Below are positions 50,846 to 59,598 of a stretch of 64,000 nucleotides of DNA, piece after piece. Under the pieces are notes generated by a model, which was given only the letters and a program-made list of their open reading frames with translations, ran no database searches and had not been told where the DNA came from. The position numbers were made by a program, and so were the translations under genes. Positions within the stretch are counted from its first letter, which is position 1, and every line of letters begins with the position of its first letter. The stretch is from a virus: positions 1 through 64,000 of IMG/VR virus record IMGVR_UViG_3300021962_007571. One strand, 5' to 3'.

Positions 50846-51600
50846 TGCTAAGCGAAGACACATTGTTAAGTGCGTCTACGGAAAATATTGATTCAAAAAA
50901 AAGAGGTAGGAAACAAAAACAAGCAAATTATTTTGATGTACAAGAAGAAGCTGCGGTTAGAATGTTTTTATTAGAACCATCTTGGGAAGAAAGAAACAAA
51001 ATCTATAATCAATATTTACGAGACCCTTTGGATAAAATGATATCGTCTATTATTAGACGATATAAATTATACAGAAAAGATATGGATTTTAAAGAAATCC
51101 ATACTGATACTCATTCTTTTTTGATGACTAAAATTGAAAAATTTAAACCGTCAAAAGAAAAGAAAGCATACTCTTACTTTGGTACTATTTGTAAGAACTA
51201 TTTAATGGGTCAAATTATTAAAGACCAAAAAGAGTTAAATAGAAAAATATCTTATGAAGATATATCAACATCAATCGAGGAAAATGTAAAATATTCATAC
51301 TCTCTTGAAAATGATTATATTGAAGCAACTACAATTATTGAGAAATTCATAGATGAACTAAGATTGTACATTGATACCGAATCTCTGTCGGACAATGAAA
51401 AAAAATTAGGATATGCTTTAATGGAACTCTTTGAAAATTATGAAACAATTTTTATGGGGGCCGACAACAATAAATTTAATAAGAATGTAATTTTACTATC
51501 GTTAAGAGAAATGACTAATCTATCTACTAAAGAGATTAGAAATTCAATGAAGAAGTATAAAAAACTATACGGTAGTATCTTAGGAAATATTTTAAAATAA
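50845..51600 (+). CDS. Late RNA polymerase sigma factor, T4 gp55-like
   Basis: A 251-residue protein with a reduced sigma70-type core. Residues about 45-150 include SWEERNKIYNQYLRDPLDKM, then FLMTKIEKFKPSKEKKAYSY and FGTICKNYLMGQIIKDQKEL, the region 2 pattern seen in gp55-like factors. A C-terminal segment STKEIRNSMKKYKKLYGSIL may contact DNA or the sliding clamp. Gp55 directs host RNA polymerase to short late promoters, with activation by the clamp and a co-activator. This protein is longer than T4 gp55 (185). It is the best candidate to recognise the TATTTAT motif found before virion genes. Confidence 0.68.
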   Translation: MLSEDTLLSASTENIDSKKRGRKQKQANYFDVQEEAAVRMFLLEPSWEERNKIYNQYLRDPLDKMISSIIRRYKLYRKDMDFKEIHTDTHSFLMTKIEKFKPSKEKKAYSYFGTICKNYLMGQIIKDQKELNRKISYEDISTSIEENVKYSYSLENDYIEATTIIEKFIDELRLYIDTESLSDNEKKLGYALMELFENYETIFMGADNNKFNKNVILLSLREMTNLSTKEIRNSMKKYKKLYGSILGNILK

Positions 51601-51608
51601 ACACTGAA

Positions 51609-51617
51609 GTATTTATA
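51609..51617 (+). promoter_or_regulatory. TATTTAT motif upstream of the baseplate operon
   Basis: GTATTTATA on the plus strand, three bases before the ATG at 51621, in a 20-base gap. If it is a promoter the transcript would start at or inside the gene. Confidence 0.3.
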
Positions 51618-51620
51618 GAT

Positions 51621-51989
51621 ATGAGTAGACCTAAGAAAAAAGAAGTAAAATTTACTAAAGATTCTGTATTGTCAATTTTACAGGAAGTATACAATGAGAT
51701 TGTTGAGCAGAGAAATACTGCTTTAAGAATCCAAAATAAAATGTTGGCGATGATGAAGGAACCTGAAGATATGACCCTTATTGGACCTGTTATCGAAAAA
51801 CAACAAAAAATAATCAACGACTGTGTTGAGAAAAAATTAACTTTATCTAAACTACAATCATCTATTTGGGAAAAAAGTCAAAACGAAAAATCCGATTTTA
51901 CTATCGATGATTTAAGTGATGATTTAATGGAAAGTTTAATAAATAAAGACGTTGAGAGGTCTGACGACTCTTATAAATTAGGTAAATAA
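51621..51989 (+). CDS. Small coiled-coil protein, unknown
   Basis: A 122-residue helical protein with a basic start (MSRPKKKEVKFTKDSV), a long helix (LSILQEVYNEIVEQRNTALR and on) and a second helix (IEKQQKIINDCVEKKLTLSK), then an acidic tail with DDLSDDLMESLINK. It lies directly after the gp55-like gene. T4 gp33, the late co-activator, is similar in size, but there is no convincing match. It is one base from the next gene, a large tail protein, so it could instead be a tail assembly factor. Confidence 0.45.
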   Translation: MSRPKKKEVKFTKDSVLSILQEVYNEIVEQRNTALRIQNKMLAMMKEPEDMTLIGPVIEKQQKIINDCVEKKLTLSKLQSSIWEKSQNEKSDFTIDDLSDDLMESLINKDVERSDDSYKLGK

Positions 51990-51990
51990 T

Positions 51991-53883
51991 ATGGGAGAAG
52001 CATCTGTAGATTTAAATAGTGCTTACGGTTCAGTTGAGCAAAAAATGAAGGCGAATAGAACCTATCTCGAAGTAAAACAGGATGCCCAAAAAATTAAAAA
52101 AGACCTAAAAGACAATTTAGAAAAAAATAAGGAGTCCGTCACTACTACAGTTGAGAAACTGAAAGAACAGAAAAAAAGATATCAGAGACAAGTTAAGACT
52201 CAGATGGACCAAATGTTAAGTATGGTTCAATTCAATAAAGGTTCAGGTAGCTCAACAATGAGATACATTAAAACAAAGTTTATTGAAGCGGCCGTTAGAA
52301 TTGGACCGAAAATCTCTGATATGTTAGAGAAAGAAAGTATTAAAAGTTTAGGTTGTTCTCAACAACAAGCTTTTACCGCAACAACAGTATATATCAAAGT
52401 TAAAAGTACTGATTTACAGAATCTATTAAAAAGAGACCCAAACGAAGATAGTGCGGCGGTTGCTTATGAAAAAACACCACCTGTTTTAGGAACTAAACCA
52501 TATAGTATGAATAGAGAAATGTGGGATAGACTACAAAATCTAAACGTGCCATCCCAATATAATGGAGGTTCAGGTCAAAAGTTATTTGATATAACTTATG
52601 TACAACAAGATAATAATAGTATCACAGGTGATTTCTATAAAATAGATTTAGTTAACAAACCTACAGGTAACACTGTTGGTAGTTTTTTAAGTGACTATTA
52701 CAAAGCAATTAATTTAGTAGATAACAATAATTTATTTGCACAACTAATGGACCAAATTAGTGGTGCGGTTTCATTTGACGCTAAATTAGGTTATGGGGAG
52801 TTAGATGAAAAAAATAAATTCATACTATTATTACAAAGAATTTTAGGACTTTGTTTTGATAATAGAAAAGAAATTGATGTTAGTGGTAATGCCAAAGTTG
52901 CGGAATTAGATGGTGTTGACGAAAGTTTTTTTGAGTTTACAGATATTGATTTAAGATATTTGGATGATTTAATATCTAACATACAGAATGGTGTTGTTGA
53001 ATTTGAAGATTGTGAAAATGTAAAATTTCCTGTAAACACTGCCGCGGTTATGGATAGTTTACTTAAATTTAATGATTTAACAAAGATTGAGGATATTGAA
53101 AAACAGGCAATGAGTTTGACTGACACTTTGATTGATGATGATAGATGGAAACTACCTAACTCTTTCGATATTAACTTATCAGTTGATTTAAGTTTTTTAA
53201 CTAACCTACCTAAAGCAATTATGATGGCGTTATTATCACCCAAGATAATTTTACCATTATTAATTATGTCAAAAGCAATCTCACAAAGTATTGCAGACAC
53301 CATAGAAAGTTTAGGTGATTTTATAAGAGCCTTTAAAAAGTATGTAATTAATGTTATGTCTAAAATTGGGGGATTATTTGTTGAAACTCTTTTTGATATT
53401 ATCAAAGAAGATATTAAAACATTAATTGGACAGATAATTTCAGATATTGCAAAAGAAAAAATATTAAAAAAATACGCAATAATCTTAAAATTAGTTGAGT
53501 TAATTTTAATTATTGCCAGATTTATAGAAGATTGGAGGAAATGTAAAAGTGTTGTTGATGAGATTTTAGCATTACTGAACTTAAGTGGTATTGGAAATGC
53601 AATTCCTTCATTCCTATTATCCGCTTCAGAATTATTAGACGGATTTTCAAATACAAGAGCGTCAATTAATGTTATTGAGGAGTTACAAAAAATAGGAATT
53701 CCAACGGGACCTATGCCTGATGGTAGTCCAAATTTATATTTACAAGCTAAAGTTGCGGAAATTAAAGGGGTTGAAAAAGAAAGAACTGAAAATGGTAAGG
53801 TACAAGTTTTTGTTAAACCATTACCTGTGAGTCCTGCTGGGGTAACACTACCCGCAGGTAATATATTTGGTAAAGCATTTTAA
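51991..53883 (+). CDS. Large baseplate/tail protein with hydrophobic helices
   Basis: A 630-residue protein. Residues 15-75 form a charged coiled coil (VKQDAQKIKKDLKDNLEKNK). The middle is mixed (for example PPVLGTKPYSMNREMWDRLQ). Residues about 410-510 have hydrophobic helices (LPKAIMMALLSPKIILPLLI and ILKLVELILIIARFIEDWRK) that are too regular for a soluble core alone and may be membrane-active. The C-terminus is Pro/Gly rich. It is co-transcribed with the gp5-like hub protein, so a baseplate role is likely. Hydrophobic helices in such proteins can insert into the host membrane during infection, which is inference. Confidence 0.5.
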   Translation: MGEASVDLNSAYGSVEQKMKANRTYLEVKQDAQKIKKDLKDNLEKNKESVTTTVEKLKEQKKRYQRQVKTQMDQMLSMVQFNKGSGSSTMRYIKTKFIEAAVRIGPKISDMLEKESIKSLGCSQQQAFTATTVYIKVKSTDLQNLLKRDPNEDSAAVAYEKTPPVLGTKPYSMNREMWDRLQNLNVPSQYNGGSGQKLFDITYVQQDNNSITGDFYKIDLVNKPTGNTVGSFLSDYYKAINLVDNNNLFAQLMDQISGAVSFDAKLGYGELDEKNKFILLLQRILGLCFDNRKEIDVSGNAKVAELDGVDESFFEFTDIDLRYLDDLISNIQNGVVEFEDCENVKFPVNTAAVMDSLLKFNDLTKIEDIEKQAMSLTDTLIDDDRWKLPNSFDINLSVDLSFLTNLPKAIMMALLSPKIILPLLIMSKAISQSIADTIESLGDFIRAFKKYVINVMSKIGGLFVETLFDIIKEDIKTLIGQIISDIAKEKILKKYAIILKLVELILIIARFIEDWRKCKSVVDEILALLNLSGIGNAIPSFLLSASELLDGFSNTRASINVIEELQKIGIPTGPMPDGSPNLYLQAKVAEIKGVEKERTENGKVQVFVKPLPVSPAGVTLPAGNIFGKAF

Positions 53884-53884
53884 T

Positions 53885-54082
53885 ATGGATGAAAGAGAAA
53901 AAGTTAACAATATAATTAAGAATTTAAACGAAAGTTCAAATTCAGAATTGGCATACGCTTTAGATTTCCTAAATTCAGATTTTGAACAAACTAAAACCGC
54001 AATTATTAAATTAACAAAACATATTGATACTGTTGAGTTAGTGTATAATAAAGTTTTAAAAGAATTAGAGAGTAGAAAATAA
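53885..54082 (+). CDS. Small helical protein, unknown
   Basis: About 65 residues from the ATG at 53885, just after the previous stop; an upstream in-frame start would overlap the previous gene and is less likely. It is helical throughout (MDEREKVNNIIKNLNESSNS, then EQTKTAIIKLTKHIDTVELV). No motif. Its stop overlaps the start of the gp5-like gene by one base (TAATG), so it may be an assembly factor for that hub protein. Confidence 0.5.
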   Translation: MDEREKVNNIIKNLNESSNSELAYALDFLNSDFEQTKTAIIKLTKHIDTVELVYNKVLKELESRK

Positions 54083-55668
54083 TGACAAGTAATTACGAAA
54101 ATAAAAGGTTATGGACAGGTCACGTTATTGATAATAATGACCCCCTTATGGTTAATAGGGTTAGGGTTCAATTTGACACTAGTAACAATGAGGCAATTTT
54201 AAAAGGTGTACCTGAATATATTGACAATAAAAAAACAATCGCTGATGATGGAAAAGATTTAAATCCTGAATTTAAATGGACTTCTATTGACCCGTTTGTT
54301 TTCTTACCATTAATACCTTTATTTGTTAAAGTTACTCCAAAGATAAAAGAATCTGTTAATTTAATATATCCTAACGTAGAAACTAACTATACGGAACAAT
54401 ATTACGTTCAAGGGACTTTAACATCACCATTAACTTTATATAAAGAAGATTATGAATCATCTAGAAGGTTTGCAACTAGAGATAGATTAAAACAACCTAG
54501 AAATCTTCAAAACGTTCCTGGTGTTAATAGAAATAACAGAACAAAATCTATACAAAAAAGATATACTCACCCACCAACTGAAGGTGCGTTTATGGAGGCC
54601 GAAGATGTTGGTCTACAAGGTAGGGGTACTTGCGATTTAATCATTAAAGATAATGATATAATTTTAAGAGCTGGTAAGACTACCACAATACCTAAAAATG
54701 CAAATACTAATGTTGACGTTAAATCAACAAGAAGTTTTATACAACTTTCAGATTTTAATTTCAGAATTAATGATTTGGGGACTTCTGAGACTGCAAGATT
54801 AGAACAAGATGTTTTATTTGTTAAGTCTTTAGTAGAATGGAATATTGTTAATCCCGATAATGCTGCAAATCCAAATCAATTTATTTTGGATGTTTATTTA
54901 TACAACCTACCGCAAAAAACAGGTTATACTACAAATAAGATATACAGAGATACACCTATTGACGCTGCTGACAAGAGCTTAGTTTATTATGTACAATACA
55001 CTAATCAAACAATGCAAAATGTAATTGATGTCATTAATAACTTTATTACCCAATGTAATGATGGTGTTATTAATTTACCTCCAAACGAAATAAAAGAAAT
55101 TAGTAATCAATTCCCACTGTTTTTTAGACCATCTCCATTAACATTAAAATGTTTAACAAGTGATAATGGTTCTCAACAATATAAAAACATTTCTGAAATT
55201 AATTCTAAAATTAAATTTAAATCAATCAAACAAGGTGACGGTTTAATTTTCTATAAAAATAAAACAGGACAACAATCAACTGTTAGAAAGGAAACTATTA
55301 AAAATTACGACACCGAGGGAACTTCAACAACGTATAACATATTAGGTGCGGATAAATTACTAATACTTTCACACGAATCTAAAATACCAAGTAAGGGTAA
55401 AATAATTTTAGATAGTACTACTATGAGAGGTATGGACCAAAAATTTTTGGTTGAGAAGGTTTTACCAAATACAGACCCTGTAGTTAGAGGTGAAGAACTT
55501 ATGAAGTTTTTAAACTTAGTTGTTAAATTTTTAGTGGCTCACGTTCACCCATTTCCAGGTGTACCTCCAGTACCTGTGGCTACTGATGGTACTCAAGCAA
55601 TTAAAATTCTTACCGAGATGCAAAACGCATCTAACACTATTCTTAATCAGAATATCAGAATTAACTAA
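54082..55668 (+). CDS. Baseplate hub protein, gp5-type OB-fold, no lysozyme
   Basis: A 528-residue protein. The N-terminus has an OB-fold start like gp5: NKRLWTGHVIDNNDPLMVNR with VRVQFD, then FKWTSIDPFVFLPLIPLF. The middle has GRGTCDLIIKDNDIILRAGK, a strand pair typical of hub/spike proteins. Residues about 420-510 have LGADKLLILSHES and a helix ending VVKFLVAHVHPFPGVPPVPV, a motif I associate with baseplate hubs of T4-like phages. T4 gp5 contains a lysozyme; none is visible here. The protein probably forms the central hub or spike that pierces the outer membrane. It ends before a TATTTAT motif. Confidence 0.6.
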   Translation: MTSNYENKRLWTGHVIDNNDPLMVNRVRVQFDTSNNEAILKGVPEYIDNKKTIADDGKDLNPEFKWTSIDPFVFLPLIPLFVKVTPKIKESVNLIYPNVETNYTEQYYVQGTLTSPLTLYKEDYESSRRFATRDRLKQPRNLQNVPGVNRNNRTKSIQKRYTHPPTEGAFMEAEDVGLQGRGTCDLIIKDNDIILRAGKTTTIPKNANTNVDVKSTRSFIQLSDFNFRINDLGTSETARLEQDVLFVKSLVEWNIVNPDNAANPNQFILDVYLYNLPQKTGYTTNKIYRDTPIDAADKSLVYYVQYTNQTMQNVIDVINNFITQCNDGVINLPPNEIKEISNQFPLFFRPSPLTLKCLTSDNGSQQYKNISEINSKIKFKSIKQGDGLIFYKNKTGQQSTVRKETIKNYDTEGTSTTYNILGADKLLILSHESKIPSKGKIILDSTTMRGMDQKFLVEKVLPNTDPVVRGEELMKFLNLVVKFLVAHVHPFPGVPPVPVATDGTQAIKILTEMQNASNTILNQNIRIN

Positions 55669-55675
55669 TTCTTTG

Positions 55676-55684
55676 ATATTTATT
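55676..55684 (+). promoter_or_regulatory. TATTTAT motif upstream of the 512-residue virion gene
   Basis: ATATTTATT on the plus strand, 14 bases before the ATG at 55699. Candidate late promoter element. Confidence 0.4.
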
Positions 55685-55698
55685 AGTAAAAAGAATAA

Positions 55699-57237
55699 AT
55701 GTCAACTCACAGGTCATATTTTAGCAAAAACAATACGATTATTAGTGATTCACTATCTAATACGGGTAGAAATCCTATAACTGATTTATATTTTGGGTCT
55801 GCGGTGGATACTATCGCCCCAAATGGATATACTAGATTTATATTTGATTTAGATTTATCACAACTATTTGAAAAAATCTTAAACGGAACAATTACTACCG
55901 AATGTGTTAATAATATGACACATACTTTAACTATGACTAACACAATTCGTTTTGACGAAGATTTGTTAAATAGTTATAATTCAGACCAAAGAAGAAGAGC
56001 AAGTTCTTTTGATTTACTTCTATTTAGAATTCCTGAGACTTGTTCACCTACAACAGGTACTACAACAACAACTACACAATCTTGTAATCCATTACCACAA
56101 ACTTGGGATGAGGGTGTTGGTTATGATTATAATAACACTAGAAAAGCCGTTAATACAAGTATTGGGACATCAGTTAGTAGTGCTCCATTAATTGACAATG
56201 AATATTCGACAAGACCATCTAATTGGTTCCAAACCGATAATTTAAATTTATGGTCTGAACCTGGTATGTATTCAAATACCAATACATCACCATTTGTTAA
56301 TTATAATGATTTACATATTGTTGATATTCAACATTTTGATAAAGGTAATGAAGACATTAATTTTGATATGAGTTCAGAAATTAATGGAATTATTGATGGT
56401 ACAATTACAGGTGTAACAGGATGGGGTATAGCGTATAGACCTGATTTTGAATTAATCACGGGATTAACATCTAACTATAGTGTGTCTTTCTTTACAAGAC
56501 ATACCCAAACTTTCTATGAACCTTATTTACTAACAACATATGATGATTTAGTTCAAGATGATAGAAATCTGTTTGTAGAAAAAACGATAAATAAACTTTA
56601 TTTATTTGCTTACGTTGATGGGGATTTAGTTAATTTAGATTCTAATCCATCGGTTTCAATCTTAGACCCTAATGGTGACCCTATTCCGTCATTGACTAAT
56701 CTACCTACCTGCCCAAGAACAAAAGGTGTGTACGAAGTTGTAATACCTCCTATGAGTGGTTATAACACTCCTTGTCAATTCACAGATGTATGGTCTAATG
56801 TAGTTTATAACGGTGTGACATTACCTAATGTAGAAAACGAATTTACTCTACAGACATATAAAAATAGAATGATAATAGGTCCACAATCTAAAGAACCTGA
56901 AGTATTTGGTTTTGATTTTTATGGTATTAAACAAGATGAGAAAATATTAAATACCGAATCAAGAAAAGTTGGTGTGTCAATTAAGAAGGCATACACAACA
57001 AAACACTTACTTCAAAATGTAGATGCTTATTATCGAGTTTATGTAAGAGAAGGAAATACAGAAGTCCAAGTTCAAGACTGGACTAAAATTAATAGAACTC
57101 CTAATGAATATTATTTTATTTTTGACACTGTCGATAAAATACCTAATGAATATTATATTGATATAAAAGTTAATACTAGTGGAGAAACTGACGTTTATAA
57201 AAGAACAATTAAATTTATGATAGTCAACAAAAAATAA
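55699..57237 (+). CDS. Virion protein with Thr-rich linker, unknown
   Basis: A 512-residue beta-rich protein. Residues 1-110 have NPITDLYFGSAVDTIAPNGY and TRFIFDLDLSQLFEKIL. Residues about 115-125 are a short Thr run (TTGTTTTTTQSCNPLPQ) ending in Cys-Asn-Pro, very like the Thr runs of the sheath insertion. The rest is beta-rich (ELITGLTSNYSVSFFTRHTQ, then LNVDAYY-like strands) and ends FIFDTVDKIPNEYYIDIKVN. A fibre or baseplate decoration is likely. It is co-directional with the hub gene but has its own TATTTAT motif. Confidence 0.5.
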   Translation: MSTHRSYFSKNNTIISDSLSNTGRNPITDLYFGSAVDTIAPNGYTRFIFDLDLSQLFEKILNGTITTECVNNMTHTLTMTNTIRFDEDLLNSYNSDQRRRASSFDLLLFRIPETCSPTTGTTTTTTQSCNPLPQTWDEGVGYDYNNTRKAVNTSIGTSVSSAPLIDNEYSTRPSNWFQTDNLNLWSEPGMYSNTNTSPFVNYNDLHIVDIQHFDKGNEDINFDMSSEINGIIDGTITGVTGWGIAYRPDFELITGLTSNYSVSFFTRHTQTFYEPYLLTTYDDLVQDDRNLFVEKTINKLYLFAYVDGDLVNLDSNPSVSILDPNGDPIPSLTNLPTCPRTKGVYEVVIPPMSGYNTPCQFTDVWSNVVYNGVTLPNVENEFTLQTYKNRMIIGPQSKEPEVFGFDFYGIKQDEKILNTESRKVGVSIKKAYTTKHLLQNVDAYYRVYVREGNTEVQVQDWTKINRTPNEYYFIFDTVDKIPNEYYIDIKVNTSGETDVYKRTIKFMIVNKK

Positions 57238-57251
57238 ACATAAAAAAAGAA

Positions 57252-57260
57252 ATATTTATA
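57252..57260 (+). promoter_or_regulatory. TATTTAT motif upstream of the duplicated-domain genes
   Basis: ATATTTATA on the plus strand, 10 bases before the ATG at 57271; it overlaps a TATAAATA. Candidate late promoter element. Confidence 0.4.
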
Positions 57261-57270
57261 AATAAAAATT

Positions 57271-57447
57271 ATGTCAATATCAGCAGGAACTTACGATTAC
57301 ACAGTTTGTACTATATGTAGTAGTGGAGATACTGAAACTGCAATCTCAGTTGAGGTACCTCATCCATCATATACTAATGATAAAGGTGAAACTGTAATAC
57401 AAACTCAAATGGTAACATTAGGAGGATTAAACGGATTAAATAACTAA
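57271..57447 (+). CDS. 58-residue protein, copy of the next gene's C-terminal domain
   Basis: A 58-residue open frame with an ATG and a TAA stop. It begins MSISAGTYDYTVCTICSSGD and ends LGGLNGLNN. Over its whole length it matches the last 58 residues of the following 207-residue protein, with very high identity also at the DNA level (long identical runs such as GTTGAGGTACCTCATCC). It has a Cys-x2-Cys pair. It is probably a free copy of a virion domain arising by recent duplication. The TATTTAT motif 10 bases upstream supports expression. Confidence 0.6.
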   Translation: MSISAGTYDYTVCTICSSGDTETAISVEVPHPSYTNDKGETVIQTQMVTLGGLNGLNN

Positions 57448-57455
57448 AAAATAAA

Positions 57456-58079
57456 ATGCCAAATTATAATATAAATCAATGCTTAACTAATACTCAGTAT
57501 GTTGTTTCTGCGAGTACATTAACTCTTGGAGAAACTATAGGGTTTTTTATTGGAGAAGAACCGTTATGTGGAGTAGTTGGGGATGTAACAAGTAATTCCC
57601 CAACCCCACTTTCTTTTTATAATGGAGATACTTTTTCAGATTGTTGTGAATGCTTGAGTGCAGTAACAGATTCTTTAAATTTTAGATTTATATCTTGTGA
57701 TACTTCTAGAGAAATTGATATAGAGGCAACTAATTTTTGTCGTGAATATGGAATACCGTTAACAGGTAAGTTTTATGAAATACAATACGGGTCTGAATCA
57801 CCATTTTGTGCAGTATTTACCGAATTAACTCCGACAGGTCAAACTAACTATTTTTACGTTGGCGGTCCTTTTAATGATTGTAAAAATTGCCAAACTGAAA
57901 TACCGACAATATCCGCAGGAACTTACGACTACACTGTTTGTGTGATATGTGACGATGGAAGTACTGAAACCGCAGTTACAGTTGAGGTACCTCATCCATC
58001 ATATACTAACGGTTATGGTCAAACTGTAATACAAACTCAAATGGTAACATTAGGAGGGTTTAATGGATTAAACAGTTAA
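57456..58079 (+). CDS. Cys-rich repeat virion protein, unknown
   Basis: A 207-residue protein in three parts. Residues about 15-70 and 75-145 are two related Cys-rich units, each with an F-x-x-G-x-x-x-x-C-x-V/A pattern and a closing F-x-DC-x-x-C (FSDCCECLSA and FNDCKNCQTE). Residues about 150-207 are a third domain that is also encoded alone just upstream (AGTYDYTVCVICDDGSTETA). The Cys pairs may bind metal or form disulphides outside the cell. A decoration or fibre-tip role is likely, but no family was recognised. Confidence 0.55.
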   Translation: MPNYNINQCLTNTQYVVSASTLTLGETIGFFIGEEPLCGVVGDVTSNSPTPLSFYNGDTFSDCCECLSAVTDSLNFRFISCDTSREIDIEATNFCREYGIPLTGKFYEIQYGSESPFCAVFTELTPTGQTNYFYVGGPFNDCKNCQTEIPTISAGTYDYTVCVICDDGSTETAVTVEVPHPSYTNGYGQTVIQTQMVTLGGFNGLNS

Positions 58080-58099
58080 AATAAAATACAAAATATAAA

Positions 58100-58591
58100 A
58101 TGAAAAAAGTTTTTAAATTAAAAGAGTCTGAATTAATAAAGATAATTGAGAAGGTTGTTAAAGAACAAACTGATGAAAGGTATATGTTCTTTAGTAACTT
58201 AGAACAAATTCAAAGACAAATGGGTTTGTTGTTAGATTTAAACCACGACCAAGTTAGTGAAATTTTAGAAAATGGTCACGATTGGGCTCAAGACCATATT
58301 GCCACCGCAAAAGAATCTATTGACCAAGTATTTGATTTCTTAATGAATGAAACTAAGAGTTTCCATAAAATGGGAGATGAATTAGGTACCGCACCAAAAG
58401 AAGACCAATTGGTTATGGGTGAAGGTAAGAAAAAAGCAGGTACTAAATTATGTAGTAGAGGTAAATCAGCCGCTAAATCTAAATTTAAAGTTTATCCTTC
58501 GGCTTATGCTAACGGATATGCGGTACAAGTCTGTAAAGGAAGTATGCCAGGATTAGATGGTAAAAAACGATGTTCACCACCTTATTGTTAA
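58100..58591 (+). CDS. Conserved phage protein with targeting-like N-terminus
   Basis: A 163-residue protein. The N-terminus is an amphipathic helix, KLKESELIKIIEKVVKEQTD, of the type shared by several proteins here. Residues 35-95 are helical (NLEQIQRQMGLLLDLNHDQV). The C-terminal 50 residues have KSKFKVYPSAYANGYAVQVC followed by a Cys-rich end (KRCSPPYC); this KVYPSAYAN block recurs in proteins of large phages and viruses, but its function is not known to me. A packaged head protein is a plausible inference from the N-terminus. It is followed by a terminator. Confidence 0.6.
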   Translation: MKKVFKLKESELIKIIEKVVKEQTDERYMFFSNLEQIQRQMGLLLDLNHDQVSEILENGHDWAQDHIATAKESIDQVFDFLMNETKSFHKMGDELGTAPKEDQLVMGEGKKKAGTKLCSRGKSAAKSKFKVYPSAYANGYAVQVCKGSMPGLDGKKRCSPPYC

Positions 58592-58597
58592 TAAAAT

Positions 58598-58627
58598 AAA
58601 AAACCCTCATTACTGAGGGTTTTTTTT
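58598..58627. terminator. Bidirectional rho-independent terminator
   Basis: ACCCTCA pairs with TGAGGGT around TTAC, extended by A and T tracts on both sides. It separates the converging small virion gene and FKBP gene; the FKBP stop codon lies in the T tract. Confidence 0.9.
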
Positions 58628-59054
58628 ATTCTTCAATACTTACAACTTCTAAGTCAAAAATCAATTTTTTACCTGCTAAAGGATGATTTCCATCGATTAC
58701 CACAGTTTCTTCTTTGATTTCAATAACCTTAACGTTAATTGGACCCATAGGACCCATACCTTGTAACATTTGGCCTTCTTGAATATCTTCAGGTACTTGA
58801 TTTCTTGGTATTTCAATAACCATTTCAGGTCTTGGTTCTCCGTAAGCTTCAGTATGTTCAAGTTCGATTGTTTTAGTTTCTCCTTCGGACATATCAATTA
58901 ATCCTTTTTCAAAACCAGCAATTAATTGACCTTCCCCTAATTTTACCGTTAAAGGTTCTCTACCTTCAACTAATGATGAATCAAACACTGAACCATCTTC
59001 CAATTTACCAGTGTAGTTCACACTAACGGTATCTCCGTTTTTAATTTTTTTCAT
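58626..59054 (-). CDS. FKBP-type peptidyl-prolyl isomerase, SlyD-like
   Basis: A 142-residue protein from the ATG at 59054, which begins MKKIKNGDTVSVNYTGKLED; an upstream in-frame ATG would add 21 residues with no FKBP character. The FKBP half has DGSVFDSSLVEGREPLTVKL and a LIAGFEKGLIDMSEGETKTI core. The insert-in-flap region (YGEPRPEMVIEIPRNQVPED and on) matches SlyD-type enzymes, which combine prolyl isomerase and chaperone activity. The metal-binding His/Cys tail of E. coli SlyD is absent. It may help fold Pro-rich fibre linkers. A phage-encoded copy is unusual. Confidence 0.9.
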   Translation of the reverse strand: MKKIKNGDTVSVNYTGKLEDGSVFDSSLVEGREPLTVKLGEGQLIAGFEKGLIDMSEGETKTIELEHTEAYGEPRPEMVIEIPRNQVPEDIQEGQMLQGMGPMGPINVKVIEIKEETVVIDGNHPLAGKKLIFDLEVVSIEE

Positions 59055-59126
59055 AATATTTGTTTTATATGATAAAATATAGGAAGAAAATATTTCGATA
59101 TCAATACCTAAAAACAAAAAAAAACC

Positions 59127-59157
59127 TTGTCTAATCTAAAAATTCTATATATATTTG
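59127..59157 (+). promoter_or_regulatory. Host-like promoter (TTG and TATATTTG)
   Basis: TATATTTG at 59150-59157 matches TAnnTTTG, with a TTG at 59127-59129, 20 bases upstream, as a possible -33 element. The ATG of the next gene is 24 bases downstream. Confidence 0.65.
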
Positions 59158-59181
59158 TATAATTAATTAACACACAAGAAA

Positions 59182-59598
59182 ATGTTTTTACTAACTAAAA
59201 AAAGTAGAATGAGATTTATGGTCAGACTACGTAGATTCTTTAAAAAACTATCGATTAAAATTGATGGTGGTGAATCTAAACTTGACGATATTCAAATTGA
59301 ATCAATTAATATCGTCAGAAAGATGATGATTAAGCCCGATGCTACTTTATTAATTGCCCCAATATCTTCAATATGTTATATTGAGTGGAAACATTATTTT
59401 ATTAGGTTTGGTGATTCGGCATTAACAATTACTAATGGTAAATTTTCATATTACATATGGTTACCATCAAGGTCTATAGAACAACTAAGGGAAAATTTTT
59501 ACCGCAATGTTGAGCTACGTAGAAAAAATATGGAAGTTAAATACGATAGGAGAACTTTAGAAAATATGAAATCAATCTCAGACGAGGTTAGAAAATAA
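59182..59598 (+). CDS. Small basic protein, unknown, with host-like promoter
   Basis: A 138-residue basic protein with a helix-rich start (KKSRMRFMVRLRRFFKKLSI), a beta-rich middle (SSICYIEWKHYFIRFGDSAL, then NGKFSYYIWLPSRSIEQLR) and a charged helical end. A second ATG at residue 10 or 13 could be the true start. It has a good host-like promoter, so it may be expressed early and act on the host. No family was recognised. A terminator follows in the plus direction, inside the end of the converging gene. Confidence 0.5.
   Translation: MFLLTKKSRMRFMVRLRRFFKKLSIKIDGGESKLDDIQIESINIVRKMMIKPDATLLIAPISSICYIEWKHYFIRFGDSALTITNGKFSYYIWLPSRSIEQLRENFYRNVELRRKNMEVKYDRRTLENMKSISDEVRK

Noticed and set aside
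51621-51989. T4 gp33-like late co-activator
   Set aside because: Size and position fit, but no clamp-binding C-terminal motif or convincing match was visible.
52791-53405. A 204-codon minus-strand frame
   Set aside because: It lies fully inside the 630-residue plus-strand baseplate gene and has a shadow-like Ser/Leu/Ile composition.
54082-55668. Lysozyme domain in the gp5-like hub
   Set aside because: No catalytic Glu-Asp-Thr pattern or lysozyme fold segment could be found between the OB-fold and the C-terminal part.
59055-59117. N-terminal extension of the FKBP gene by 21 residues
   Set aside because: The extra residues are hydrophobic and unlike FKBP; the protein starts naturally at MKKIKNG.
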